NCBI GenBank assembly: GCA_020627925.1
Contig: JAHDFY010000003.1
Span: 112,534-176,533, forward strand
Length of the DNA: 64,000 bases
Direction of reading: 5' to 3'
Origin: a bacterium
GTDB lineage: Bacteria > Patescibacteriota > Gracilibacteria > Absconditabacterales > Absconditicoccaceae
The position numbers and the translations under genes are program-made. A model generated the notes under the pieces. That model saw nothing but the letters and a program-made list of their open reading frames with translations. It was not told the origin of the DNA and did no database searches. Shown piece after piece: positions 21,525 through 31,265 of the stretch (position 1 is the first letter of the stretch; every line of letters starts with the position of its first letter).

Positions 21525-21872
21525 TTAATATCCTCTCTTATTATTTTTTTCAATTTTTTTGAGTATTGTTTCATCTAGATTTTCTATTCATAGTTGCTTA
21601 CAAAGCACTAAAAGCACAATATAGATATCAGCAATTTCTTCCTCTAATGATTCTTGTGTAAAGTTTTCCACTTTCTTCTTATTGAAACTCATTTTGGTGA
21701 ATTTACGTATTTCTGAACATAATTCTCAACACTCTTCTTGCAAACAAACCATACTCGTAAGTATATGCTCTGTCTTTGTTGGGTTTTCTTTGATAATAAG
21801 AGCATCTGCTTGCTCGTCAATATAGTTTATGTATTTTTTCAGTTTTTCTTGGATTGATGGAGAGAGTTGCAT
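21525..21872 (-). CDS. MazG-like nucleotide pyrophosphohydrolase
   Basis: This small all-helical protein of 115 residues has the MazG/dUTPase-like metal-binding pattern: LQEECGELCSEIRKF (E-x2-[G]E..E) followed by LEEEIADIYIVLLVL (E-x2-D). Such enzymes hydrolyse nucleoside triphosphates to monophosphates and often clean the nucleotide pool. The Gly in EECGEL and one in KQLGIEN are UGA-coded; the standard code would break the metal site. ATG start at 21872, TAA stop. Substrate cannot be deduced. Confidence 0.87.
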
Positions 21873-22084
21873 AAATAATAGATCAGCAAAATAGTAAAGA
21901 TGAAAACAATATAATTATTTTTTGTTTATATTCTAGTTAAAGTACTATGGTTATTAAAAAGAAGGAGAGATATTTATACAGTGAGGCAAGGAACAGCAAA
22001 TGCAAACTTCATGTAAAAAATTGCAAATAAAAAACCAATTGAATAGAAAAAAGCTATAAAAATGTTTTATAGCTTCATAAAAAA
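21873..22084. other. Intergenic region
   Basis: About 210 AT-rich bases between the MazG-like gene and the lipoprotein gene. A hairpin-like segment (agctataaaaatgttttatagct, about 22051-22073) lies just after the lipoprotein stop and may be its terminator. Otherwise nothing is recognised. Confidence 0.4.
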
Positions 22085-22894
22085 TTAATTGGGGATTTTA
22101 GAACACTCGAATGGTTCTAACCCCAGCCAGGTATTCAAAAAAATACCTATACTCAAAGAAATGTCAGCAGAAGAGCTCTTATCTCCAAAAACACTGCTCC
22201 ACAATACTGCATAATTATATTCTTTTAAACAATAAGCATGATAACCACCAACCCAGAACAGGTATAAGTCATAATCAATACTAGAGTCAGGAACAAAATT
22301 AATTATTGATTGATTAAGTGAAACAATTTTTTCATTGTGAAAATTTATATATGTTTCGCAAGATTTTTCAGCGTTGTTTAATTTTATGTATTCACGAAAC
22401 AGCTTTTTTTGTTCTACAGTTGGCTTACGTAAATGGTTTTCCGCAAATTGCTTTTCTTGAACAAAGGCACTCAATAAGTTATACAAAGCAACTGAAGCAC
22501 TATCTGTTTTTTGAGTGATTTCCTTATACATAAAACTATCTCTCTGATCAATTTGATAGCAATCAAGACCTCTTTTTTTGTAATACACTATATCCTTTTT
22601 TGATAGCAATCCTTCAGGAGCGAAGGCTGTTTTAATATCATGTTTTTGTATATATTTGATTAAGGTATCTAAGACGCCTCTATCTCTTTCAAAATCTGGA
22701 TGATATTTTGCCCAGACCAATTTTTTTTTGTTTGTATTAGTTAAGGTTTGAGGATCAAATCCCAAAGCCCTTTCCACATCTTTGTAAAATAAAATCAGTT
22801 TTTCTTCTTGTGTGCTTTTTTGATTATTACAAGATATCAAAAAAAGACTAATAAAAACGAAAGATATGTGAAATGTTAATAATATTTTTTTCAT
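22085..22894 (-). CDS. Predicted lipoprotein of unknown function
   Basis: The 269-residue protein has a short basic N-terminus, a hydrophobic core and a plausible lipobox (LFLISC, Cys at residue ~22), so it should be anchored on the outside of the membrane. The mature part is mixed alpha/beta with many Lys/Tyr residues and scattered cysteines; I recognise no domain. None of its roughly nine glycines is UGA-coded. It is a single gene between AT-rich spacers. Confidence 0.7.
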   Translation of the reverse strand: MKKILLTFHISFVFISLFLISCNNQKSTQEEKLILFYKDVERALGFDPQTLTNTNKKKLVWAKYHPDFERDRGVLDTLIKYIQKHDIKTAFAPEGLLSKKDIVYYKKRGLDCYQIDQRDSFMYKEITQKTDSASVALYNLLSAFVQEKQFAENHLRKPTVEQKKLFREYIKLNNAEKSCETYINFHNEKIVSLNQSIINFVPDSSIDYDLYLFWVGGYHAYCLKEYNYAVLWSSVFGDKSSSADISLSIGIFLNTWLGLEPFECSKIPN

Positions 22895-22967
22895 TTTGCT
22901 CTTTTATTGTTTTGTTATTTTAATGAGCTGATTTTATTATTATTCTTTTTTATGTCAACAAAAATAT

Positions 22968-23837
22968 CTATTTTTTTGAGCAGCATGGAGGTTTTTGTTG
23001 TAGATCGCCAAACACAACGCGAACTCTCTCTGATCGTGAACGACATCTTTTGAGATCTTTTCGAATATTATAAAACTCAATAAACGTAATAGAAACAGGA
23101 TTGTTGGTATTGATGTTTTTGGTAAGACCATAGACAACTTTTTCTTTTTCTGGTTCGTAGGTACCAAAAAGTTTATCCCAAATCATAAGAATGCCACCAA
23201 AATTTTTGTCTAAGTATTGCTTGTTTGAACCATGATGAACTCTATGGTTTGACGGAGTGTTAAAAAGAGAATCAAGAAAACCCAAGGTAGTGATTTTTTC
23301 TGTATGAATCCAATGTTGATATTGCGCAACTATGATAATTGCAACAATAGTCATCAGCGGAGAAAACCCCAACAAAATCATAGGAACAAGAAAAATGTAT
23401 TCAAAAAGAGCTTCCACAATACTTAACCTAAACCCAATAGTCAGATTATAATCTTCAGAAGAATGATGAACGCTATGACTTGCTCGCAACAAACGACTAT
23501 GATGTTCGATACGATGCATCCAATAATAAGTTAGATCTGCACAAACAACAGCAAGTAACCACGTCCACCACGTTTCTTGTATCGTAAAAAAAGCAAATTG
23601 CTGAAACCACAAAAGGAAAATCACTCCAATCGAACCATAAAGCGTCATTTCCAACACATTCCCCACTGCAAAAATTACAATATTAGCTCCGGTATCTTTT
23701 CGCCTGCGCTCCTTACTCGTTGTAAAATCAAGAATAATTTCTACAAGCGTAATCGCAACATTGAACAAAAAAATCAGCCCAATATACTCAGCCCATGGCC
23801 CATATTCCAAAAAATAAGCAAGTTGTTCGAACGACAT
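22968..23837 (-). CDS. Fatty acid hydroxylase / sterol desaturase family membrane protein
   Basis: This membrane-bound di-iron oxygenase family member has several hydrophobic segments and the histidine clusters that bind iron: HRIEHHSRLLRASHSVHH (covering HxxxHH and HxxHH-type boxes) and a C-terminal NHRVHHG motif. Family enzymes hydroxylate or desaturate lipids such as fatty acids, sterols or carotenoids; the substrate is unknown. I start it at ATG 23837 (MSFEQLAYFLEYG) because the TetR gene, when UGA is read as Gly, runs to 23872 and covers the longer alternative N-terminus. The result is 289 residues. No UGA glycines. The TetR-like gene lies directly upstream on the same strand and probably regulates it. 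Confidence 0.88.
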   Translation of the reverse strand: MSFEQLAYFLEYGPWAEYIGLIFLFNVAITLVEIILDFTTSKERRRKDTGANIVIFAVGNVLEMTLYGSIGVIFLLWFQQFAFFTIQETWWTWLLAVVCADLTYYWMHRIEHHSRLLRASHSVHHSSEDYNLTIGFRLSIVEALFEYIFLVPMILLGFSPLMTIVAIIIVAQYQHWIHTEKITTLGFLDSLFNTPSNHRVHHGSNKQYLDKNFGGILMIWDKLFGTYEPEKEKVVYGLTKNINTNNPVSITFIEFYNIRKDLKRCRSRSERVRVVFGDLQQKPPCCSKK

Positions 23838-23871
23838 CAAAAATATACAAAAAATAATAAAAGACTTATTT

Positions 23872-24423
23872 CTACGATTGGAGAGACAATCACAACAAAG
23901 AGTATCGCGTTGTGTAGATGTGTTTCTTTCCTTGTTCTGAAGAGAATGCCTTATTTTTTTGTGCTTCTCGTCAGGCAACGACCAATCCATACAAAACATA
24001 CACAGCTCGATTGATATCTACGTGAGAATGAATCTCTCATTTTTTTTGTAAATTTTCAAGTAACTCATAAACAAAATAATATTGTTTTTCATAGGCATCA
24101 ACAAAAGCTTGGTTCTCTTCAAGATAAGAAGAAGAGTACACAAAATAATAGCTATACATTTGATCAGTCATAAAAATAACCGACTCATGTAATTTTTCTT
24201 GTGTAGAAAGACTAGCGTTCTGGGCAAGAGCGGAAAAGAAATGAGTATTTTCTTCAAACATTGTGGTAATAATCTCATGAATCATGTCTTTTTTGGTTGC
24301 AAAGAGCTTGTATGCAGTTGTTCTTGATATCTGTAGCTTTTTGCAGATCGTCACATAATCCATAGAGGAGTTTTGATTCAAAAGAGTCAGAATCTTTTTG
24401 AGAAGATCAGATTTTTTGTACAT
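23872..24423 (-). CDS. TetR family transcriptional regulator
   Basis: The 183-residue regulator has an N-terminal helix-turn-helix (DYVTICKKLQISRTTAYKLF, residues ~22-41) and a helical ligand-binding region. In the standard code it would stop at residue 128; reading UGA as Gly extends it by ~55 residues (GEIHSHVDINRAVYVLYGLV...), completing a normal TetR length. Its stop codon TAG lies 35 bases before the fatty-acid-hydroxylase-family gene, so the pair forms a probable operon and autoregulated unit. The inducer is unknown but may be a lipid. Confidence 0.87.
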
Positions 24424-24625
24424 AACAAAACAAAAAAATAAACACTGCTATCATCCATACCATACACATCTCAAAACACATTACAATCAAAAATGGACAT
24501 ATGTGTTCATTTTTTTATATATTATCAAAACAACAATCATCTTATATTGCATCTGTTGATTGCTTTTCTATAGTGATAGCAATACAATCAATCATCACTT
24601 TTTAGCTTTTCGTTCTTGCTTTTTT

Positions 24626-25282
24626 ATGAAGTCTTCTTCACAAAATTATGCTCATTACCAGACTATCCAACAAGCAGTCTCATGGGAAATAGAAAAAATA
24701 AAAAAATCAAGGTTTATTGGTTTTGCGTTTCCTATTCAAACGCAAGAAGATGCAAAAAAAATACTAGCAGATCATAAAAAACAATACTATGATGCTACTC
24801 ATAGTTGTCGAGCATACAATTGTGATCCAAGATTACATTTTGATTTGTTTGGGCAAGCACATGTAGAATCATTGCATCACAAAGATGCAGATGATGGTGA
24901 ACCAGGAGGTACCGCAGGATATCCTATCAAAATGGCAATACAAGGAGAAAAAATGCACAATGTCTTGGTAATCGTGACCAGGTATTATGGTGGAACAATG
25001 CTTGGTAGAGGAGGACTCGTACAAGCATATGGAAAAGCTGCAAAGGAAGTGCTTCAAAAAGCAAATAAACAAATCATTTCATTTGATGAAAAGCTACTGC
25101 TTTCTTTTGCCCACGAGGATACTGGGCTTGCAATGCATTATATCAAACAATTCAACGCAAAAATACTACAAGACACTACAACACAACAAAGAGTTTTACA
25201 TATTGCAATCAATACCTTACAAGTAAAAAATGCAGTACAAAAAATAAAAGAAACAGGAAAAATAGCAGTCAAGGTCGTTTAG
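24626..25282 (+). CDS. IMPACT/YigZ family protein
   Basis: The 218-residue UPF0029/YigZ family protein has the hallmark KKSRFIGFAFPI near the N-terminus, AHSCRAY-like THSCRAYN, DDGEPGGTAGYPI and the VTRYYGGTMLGRGGLVQAYG signature. Eukaryotic IMPACT modulates Gcn1/Gcn2; the role of the bacterial proteins is not settled. All its glycines use GGN codons. I chose ATG 24626 over 24560 because family homology begins here. It is divergent from the TetR gene, sharing a ~200-base intergenic region. Confidence 0.92.
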   Translation: MKSSSQNYAHYQTIQQAVSWEIEKIKKSRFIGFAFPIQTQEDAKKILADHKKQYYDATHSCRAYNCDPRLHFDLFGQAHVESLHHKDADDGEPGGTAGYPIKMAIQGEKMHNVLVIVTRYYGGTMLGRGGLVQAYGKAAKEVLQKANKQIISFDEKLLLSFAHEDTGLAMHYIKQFNAKILQDTTTQQRVLHIAINTLQVKNAVQKIKETGKIAVKVV

Positions 25283-25378
25283 TGCTATTTTGTCTTGCAA
25301 AACAACGGCATTGGATTATTGTGAGTATACTTATACTTTGCTATAAAATATTTTTAGCATATAAACGACAATCGTTCC

Positions 25379-27988
25379 ATGACAAAACCACTCACCACAG
25401 AAACATATACACCTGACTTTGATGACGGGCTCAAATATATTAATATCTGCATACACAACAAAAAACTCAATCCCAAGGCAAGAAAAGAAGTAACTGGAGA
25501 TATTATTTTTTGGTCTATCTTCCTTTTGATGAGACACAAAAAATATACAAAAATATTTTGGAAATTTATAGGAATCAACAAGCACAAAATACTCAATACA
25601 TTCTATAAAGAACATATAGATGGTCATTTTGAAGAACAAAAAAAATGATCAAAGGTAACCACCAAACATTTTTCTTCAACTATTCAACAATCTTTTCAAA
25701 AATTGGCAAGCAATTGAATGGATAAAATGGGAATAATGTCACTATTATTCGTAGCTATGAATAATTTGTCACCTCAATTGCAAAAGTATCTTTGAGAACA
25801 CAAAATAGACATTCAAACACTAGTCAATAACTTGGAAAATATAGCTTCCAATCAAGCACTAACCAACATCGGAATATTTGCGTTTCTTAAGTCTTTTCGT
25901 AAAATTCTATCAGAGTTACATTTAGACGTTAAAAACCTTGAAATGATACAAATGGCTGACGCTGACAACCTACAAATGATTATGAATAGTTTTGAAAGTG
26001 ATGTAATGGACCAAGGAGAAGGACAACAAGCTTCAACCACGACAAAAGACGAAGATGGTGAACACAAACTGACTATCGAACATTTTGGTATCGATCTTAC
26101 GGATGAGGCAAAAAAGAAACACCTCGACCCATGTATTGGTAGAGACAAAGAAATTGAACAACTACAATATACTCTATTGAGAAAAACCAAAAATAACCCA
26201 CTACTTATCGGAGAAGCTGGAGTAGGTAAAACGGCAATTGTTGAAGGTTTTGCTCATAGAATAAACCAAGGAAATGTACCCGAAAAGCTAAAAAACAAAA
26301 AAATCTACATGCTAGATATGGGAACATTGGTAGCAGGAACAAAATATAGAGGTGAATTTGAAGCAAGATTCAAAGCAATTATGGAAGAAGCACAAGATAT
26401 TACCAACAATATTATTCTGTTTATTGATGAATTGCACACAGTTATTGGAGCTGGAAGCGGTGACAAAACAAATGACGCAGCGCAATTACTCAAACCTATG
26501 CTTGCAAGAGGTAAAATCAAACTAATCGGTGCAACCACATTTGATGAATATCAAAAACACATCGAATCTGATGCAGCCCTGAAAAGAAGATTTCAAGAAG
26601 TACATGTAGAAGAACCAACACCTGAAGTAACCGAAAAAATTCTTTTGGGATTAAAACAACATTATGAGGATTTCCATGGCGTAAAGATTACGGATGAAGC
26701 GATTAGCGAGGCAATCAAGCTTTCTACTAGATACATCTTGAACAAACACTTGCCCGACAAAGCAATTGATATCATAGATGAAGCGTCTGCAAGACAATCA
26801 ACCAAAGCGGGAAAACTCGAAAACGACACAGAATACAAAGACAATATCAAAAAACTTGAAAAACTTGAAAAAAAACTAGAACAAGTGATTCAAAACCAAG
26901 ATTATTTTGCTGCGGCAGAAATCAAAAAAGAACAAGATACCATCAAAAAAGAACTACAACACATCAGCACAGGTAAAAACCTACCTATGCACATGAGACC
27001 TATCGTAGAAAAATCAGATATTGGAAAGGTTCTTTCTGACAAAATAGGAATCCCGACAGACGTAGTATCCGAATCAGAAGTACACAAACTCACAAGACTT
27101 AACAGCGATCTTAAAGAAAAAATTATCGGACAAGATGAAGCAGTAGAGGCAGTTGTTAAAACATTACAAAGATCAAGACTGTCTGTCATTGAAAGAAAAA
27201 AACCTATTGCATCGTTCCTATTTTTGGGGCCATCAGGGGTAGGAAAAACCTACTTGGCAAAGACAATTGCAAAAGACTATTTCAGCGATGAAAAAGCATT
27301 GATTAGAATCGATATGTCTGAATATATGGAAAGATACTCAGTGTCAAAACTTATCGGATCAGCTCCTGGTTATGTCGGTTTTGAATGAGGAGGTATGTTG
27401 ACAGAAGCGGTAAGAAGAAAACCGTATAGTGTGCTTCTTTTGGATGAAGTAGAAAAAGCATCTCCAGATGTACTTAATATTCTTCTACAAATTTTGGATG
27501 AAGGACAACTCAAGGACAGCAAAGGAAGATGGATCAATTTCAAAAATACTATCATCATCATGACATCAAACTTAGGTCACGAAGAATTTGGAAAAAAAGT
27601 ACACAAAATTGGATTTGATACACCAACAGATATTAGTGCAGAAGAACAAAATTTTGGAGAACTCAAAGAAAGAGTGATGGAACATGTAAAACAGTTCCTT
27701 ACACCAGAACTTCGTAATAGAATTGACTACAGTATCATCTTCAAACCATTGAGTAAAGACAAACTCAAAGAAATTATGAAACTCAAGCTTGATGAATTCT
27801 TGTGAGCGTGGAAATCACACAATGCAGGATTCAAACTACCAAAATTCACTGACAAAAAAATCACCGCAATTATTGATGAGGTATACAACCCACAGTTCAA
27901 TGCAAGACCGTTGGATAAATATATTCAAGACAAAATTGAACCAGAACTTATCCAAAAAGTCATAGAACAGGCACAAAAAACAGCATAA
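25379..27988 (+). CDS. clpC: ClpC-like Hsp100 AAA+ ATPase with atypical N-terminus
   Basis: The class I Clp/Hsp100 unfoldase has 869 residues. AAA1 has Walker A GEAGVGKT (~residue 278) and IILFIDELHTVIGAG; a short middle segment with a UVR-like helix pair (~490-525) is of ClpC rather than ClpB size; AAA2 has GPSGVGKT (~616), GYVGFE-UGA-GG and SVLLLDEVEKA. HKIGFDTPTD after AAA2 Walker B resembles the ClpP-binding (L/I)GF loop, suggesting a ClpP partner. The N-terminal ~220 residues do not show the usual Clp N-repeat sequence and include a helical region I cannot assign, perhaps a replaced adaptor domain. Two UGA codons near the N-terminus, one in AAA2 and one near the C-terminus are glycines. 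Confidence 0.94.
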
Positions 27989-28018
27989 ACTATTTACTCT
28001 CGTTTATTGTTGACATAT

Positions 28019-28540
28019 ATGTCTGATTGTCACCGCCACAAAATACGATGAATTATTTTGTTGAGTTGTATAGCTATTTTGTGATGAATATATCACTACA
28101 ATAATACGACGTTTACAAAATGCTACGATTTATTGGCTCATTACGACCAAGCTATTGATGATATAATGTTTTGAGACTGCGAGACAATTGACGATCCTTG
28201 ATCAACAGCATTAATGACTGCTCACTACAAAATAAGTGGAAAACAAGCAAACGAGTTAGAAAAAGAACTTATAAATAAATTTGGCATGGGGGAGTTGCAG
28301 CGAATCTGTTGTGGGCGAGAACCCAAAGATGGAAAACAGGGCGAAATTGTTTCCCCTGTTCTTAGAAAAGAAAATGATAATTTTGTCCTTCTCATCAAGA
28401 TGGTCAGTGACTACAACGAAGATGAGCAGCTACAAAGGCAAAAATATGAACGCCATCAGCAAAAGACAAACCAAGATAATAATCAAAAATTCTCTGAAGA
28501 AGAGAACTTCCTTATTATCGTACAACTCACATCTCCATAA
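28019..28540 (+). CDS. Small membrane-anchored protein, DUF4952-like
   Basis: The 173-residue frame contains several UGA codons. It has one N-terminal membrane segment (GIILLSCIAILGGI, residues ~11-24), then an outside domain with FTKCYDLLAHYDQAI, YKISGKQANELEKEL, FGMGELQRICCG and a C-terminal Gln/Asn/Lys-rich end. The spacing 'A..L...fGM..L...CCG' reminds me of Pfam DUF4952, a domain of unknown function, but I cannot test this. Starts 31 bases after the Clp gene, so it may be in the same transcript. A good terminator follows the TAA. Start chosen at the ATG 28019. Confidence 0.65.
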
Positions 28541-28543
28541 CAA

Positions 28544-28574
28544 AAAAACTAGCAAAATTTTGCTAGTTTTTTTT
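28544..28574 (+). terminator. Intrinsic terminator
   Basis: The hairpin aaactagcaaaa / ttttgctagttt is followed by eight T's, directly after the stop codon at 28540. It ends the Clp/small-membrane-protein unit and may also serve the convergent LRR gene. Confidence 0.9.
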
Positions 28575-28629
28575 GATGATCAGCTCTCTATAAAAAAAGA
28601 TCTCTTGATAATTGCTAAAACAAATCCAC

Positions 28630-29649
28630 TTATAAAATAGTAATCATCCCATATCATCTTTCATTTCTCAAAGCATTAATTTCATCTATAATACTATTTT
28701 TATTTACTTTGGTTTTTTTGCAGAATACTATTTCCAAAGAAGGGCAGGTAACCAAAGGATGATCTTTCAGTGTATCTGTATCAATGAAAAGCCCTGGATT
28801 ATTGTTTATAAACAAATGAGTAAGTTTTGTTAATTGAGATAGTTCAGAAGGGAAGCGTGTTAGTTCATTATCTGAAAGGTCCAAAGCAGTTAATCATGAC
28901 AATGAAAAAATAGATGGAGGTAGATTTTTTATTTTTGTATTTTTGAGAGACAAGCTCAAAAAAGAAGAAAATTTACCTAATATAAATAGTAATTTATCTA
29001 TATTAGTATTGAGGGTAATATTGTTGAGAACAAGAGTTTCTAAAGTGTCTTTATGTAGAGTTTTTTCTAAAACATTTTCTAATTTTTCCAAAATATTTTT
29101 TGATGAAATTTTTGTTGGTTCAGTATGATCATCTAAAGCAAAAGTATCTGTTTCTATCACTACTTTTTTTGGTCAAAAAAATTCGCATAGTGACTCATTC
29201 TTGTGCAAAAAAGAAAAAAAATGACTAAAATTTAAGTGTTCATCTGTTAGTATAAGACAACTAAGTAGCGAATTTTCTCAAAATAAAGGCTTATCGAAAA
29301 GAAAGCTTTTATTTTTAATTTTTTTTATCATATCAAAAGGTCCTGCAAATCATTTTCCTTGAAAAAGGTCATTGCCTTGTATTCGATTTTTTATTATTCA
29401 ATAGTGTTGTTCGTTATTAGAAGCAAGAAGTAATTGTAGGGTATTAATTTCGTGCGAGTTAAGTTTGTTTTTGATAGGGAGATATTCGTTCATTCAAAAA
29501 ATATTATTCTTTATCTTCTCATCTAAAGCTGTGTTAATGCACTGCAATATTTCTCTCTGCTGAGCGCTACTAAATTCTTCTCATCAAAAATGGTCATTAT
29601 TTTCTATAACACTTTTAGCAAGATCTTGGGATATATTTTTAAACACCAT
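28630..29649 (-). CDS. Leucine-rich-repeat protein
   Basis: The 339-residue protein's C-terminal part carries leucine-rich repeats: LETLVLNNITLNTNIDKL, FLSLSLKNTKIKNLPPSIFS, LTALDLSDNELTRFPSELSQ and LTHLFINNNPG (residues ~190-300). The N-terminal ~180 residues are helical, Asn/Lys-rich and unassigned. LRRs are protein-binding surfaces and in bacteria are often surface or effector proteins, yet I see no signal peptide. Several UGA glycines join the frame (for example between FSLS and LTALDLS). ATG start at 29649; TAA stop. Partner unknown. Confidence 0.8.
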
Positions 29650-30059
29650 TACCGTAAAAAAGTTTCAAGAAAGTAAAGTTTCAAAATATTATACAAAAAA
29701 TTAAAAAAAATAGCAAATTTAAGGTCGTATTGTACAGTATCATTACTTACAATTAAACCACCATACAGTTTATTTTTCTATACTACTTTTTTTATTCGTC
29801 AATAGTATTGCAAAAATCCTCAAAACAAGCCCCCCATATTTAAAACAAGGAACAATATTGATTGATGCGATTATACATTCTTAATAGGATGCAATTTATT
29901 AAGTGGAGATGATTTAGAAAAAAGTGTTTGTTATTGAAAGCTATATATTTATTATTTTTGTCAATGACTCAATTAGATAGATTAACAAAATCTTACCCTA
30001 ATAAATGTCATTAAAAGCAAAAATAAAATAATTTCTAACAAAAATCAAAATAATAAGCT
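29650..30059. other. AT-rich spacer upstream of the standard-code island
   Basis: About 410 very AT-rich bases without a convincing gene, separating the divergent LRR gene and the island operon. It must contain both promoters. The 3' end carries ATTTCTAACAAAAAT at 30031-30045, about 15 bases before the first island start codon; nearly the same word precedes the start at 34356. No tRNA or integrase that would mark an insertion site is visible. Confidence 0.45.
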
Positions 30060-31259
30060 ATGGTTACATTTCAAAATCTTATTAAACTTAATCGACAAAT
30101 AGTTGTTGATCAGTTTGGTGCAAGAGCCGGGAATTTACAATTCTTAAAAACTTTGGAAAGTCTAGGTTTTTCTGTCCCATCATTTGCCTGTTTGCCAATT
30201 GAACTATCCGCTACAATTAATGCCCATCTTGGAGTTTTGTCAAAAGAATTGATTGAGTCAGACAAAAATTTTAAGGCATCAAAATTACTGGAAAAATCAA
30301 TATGGAATCGTGCTCCTGCTCATATAAAAAAATCCCTATCATCAGCCGCTTCATTCAGTAAAAAGTCTCTAATTATTAGGGGAACATCTCGTTTAGAAGG
30401 ACTTGAATCACTATCCTTTGCGGGGGTTTGTTATTCACACATTCCTTCAAAACCATATCAAGATCCATTGGATATTGAAACAGGAATAAAAAGTGTTCTT
30501 GCAGGTGCCAGGAGTCCTTATGGATATTATTATAAGCAAGTGCACAAATTGGCAAGTCATATGTTCGATGTAGGAATAATCGCTATGGAAATGATAAACA
30601 ATGCTATCTATTATGGTACTTTGTATACCTATGAAAACCACATTGGTATAAGACTCATGGGTAAAGATATGGATGTTGATCATTTTTACGAAAAAAAGTA
30701 TTTGCTCTCAAAGAAAAATCTAAGTAAAGAAGAGGAAATCATTCAGTGGATATCAAAAATTTGTTATAAAGTTACAGAGCACTTTGAAACACAAAATGGT
30801 ATGGATATTGAATTTCTTATTACTAAATCAAAGAGCAAACTTGTACTGTGGTTAGTGCAAGGTAGAGAAATTGTTGATATTCATATCAAAAATTACAAAG
30901 CAGCAAGGTTTAATGAAGTCCAGCATGGTCATATCATCAACACTGTAGGCTGTTTTTCTGGGAAAGTAAAAACATTTACAAATGATGAAAAATACTTTAA
31001 AGATGAAGACACACTTTTTATTATTAAACATCAAAGTGGAAATGGAACATTTAAATTTCTTTCTTCTTTAAAAGATAAGTTTGATAATAAAATAGGATGT
31101 ATTATTTTGCATGCAAATGATAAAGATGATCACCTTCAATATTCAGTATTTGAAGACCCTAGGTTATCATTTATTTTTCATGCTAGAAATGATAAGTTTG
31201 ATTTTTCAGAAGGTAGCATTATTTCTGTAAAGTCTGATGGTTTTAACTTAGTTTACTAA
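30060..31259 (+). CDS. PPDK/rifampin-phosphotransferase-like ATP-grasp + swivel domain protein
   Basis: The first 285 residues match the ATP-binding domain of PEP synthase, pyruvate phosphate dikinase and rifampin phosphotransferase: GARAGNLQFLKTLESLGFSV (like GgKgaNL..l...G.pVP), LIIRGTSRLEGLESLSFAGV (like VRSSat.ED....SFAG) and IEFLITKS...WLVQGREI (like iEwa....ilQaRpI). The last ~100 residues (VGCFSGKV to KSDGF) resemble the phosphohistidine swivel domain, with a candidate His in KDDHLQYS. The PEP-binding barrel is absent. It could transfer phosphate from ATP to a small molecule or sugar, by inference. Ends with TAA; no UGA in 399 codons. First gene of the four-gene island. Confidence 0.72.
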   Translation: MVTFQNLIKLNRQIVVDQFGARAGNLQFLKTLESLGFSVPSFACLPIELSATINAHLGVLSKELIESDKNFKASKLLEKSIWNRAPAHIKKSLSSAASFSKKSLIIRGTSRLEGLESLSFAGVCYSHIPSKPYQDPLDIETGIKSVLAGARSPYGYYYKQVHKLASHMFDVGIIAMEMINNAIYYGTLYTYENHIGIRLMGKDMDVDHFYEKKYLLSKKNLSKEEEIIQWISKICYKVTEHFETQNGMDIEFLITKSKSKLVLWLVQGREIVDIHIKNYKAARFNEVQHGHIINTVGCFSGKVKTFTNDEKYFKDEDTLFIIKHQSGNGTFKFLSSLKDKFDNKIGCIILHANDKDDHLQYSVFEDPRLSFIFHARNDKFDFSEGSIISVKSDGFNLVY

Positions 31260-31265
31260 AAAAAT

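Noticed and set aside
23838..23999. Longer N-terminus (54 extra residues) for the hydroxylase-family protein
   Set aside because: The region is covered by the end of the TetR gene once UGA is read as Gly, and the extra residues do not look like the family.
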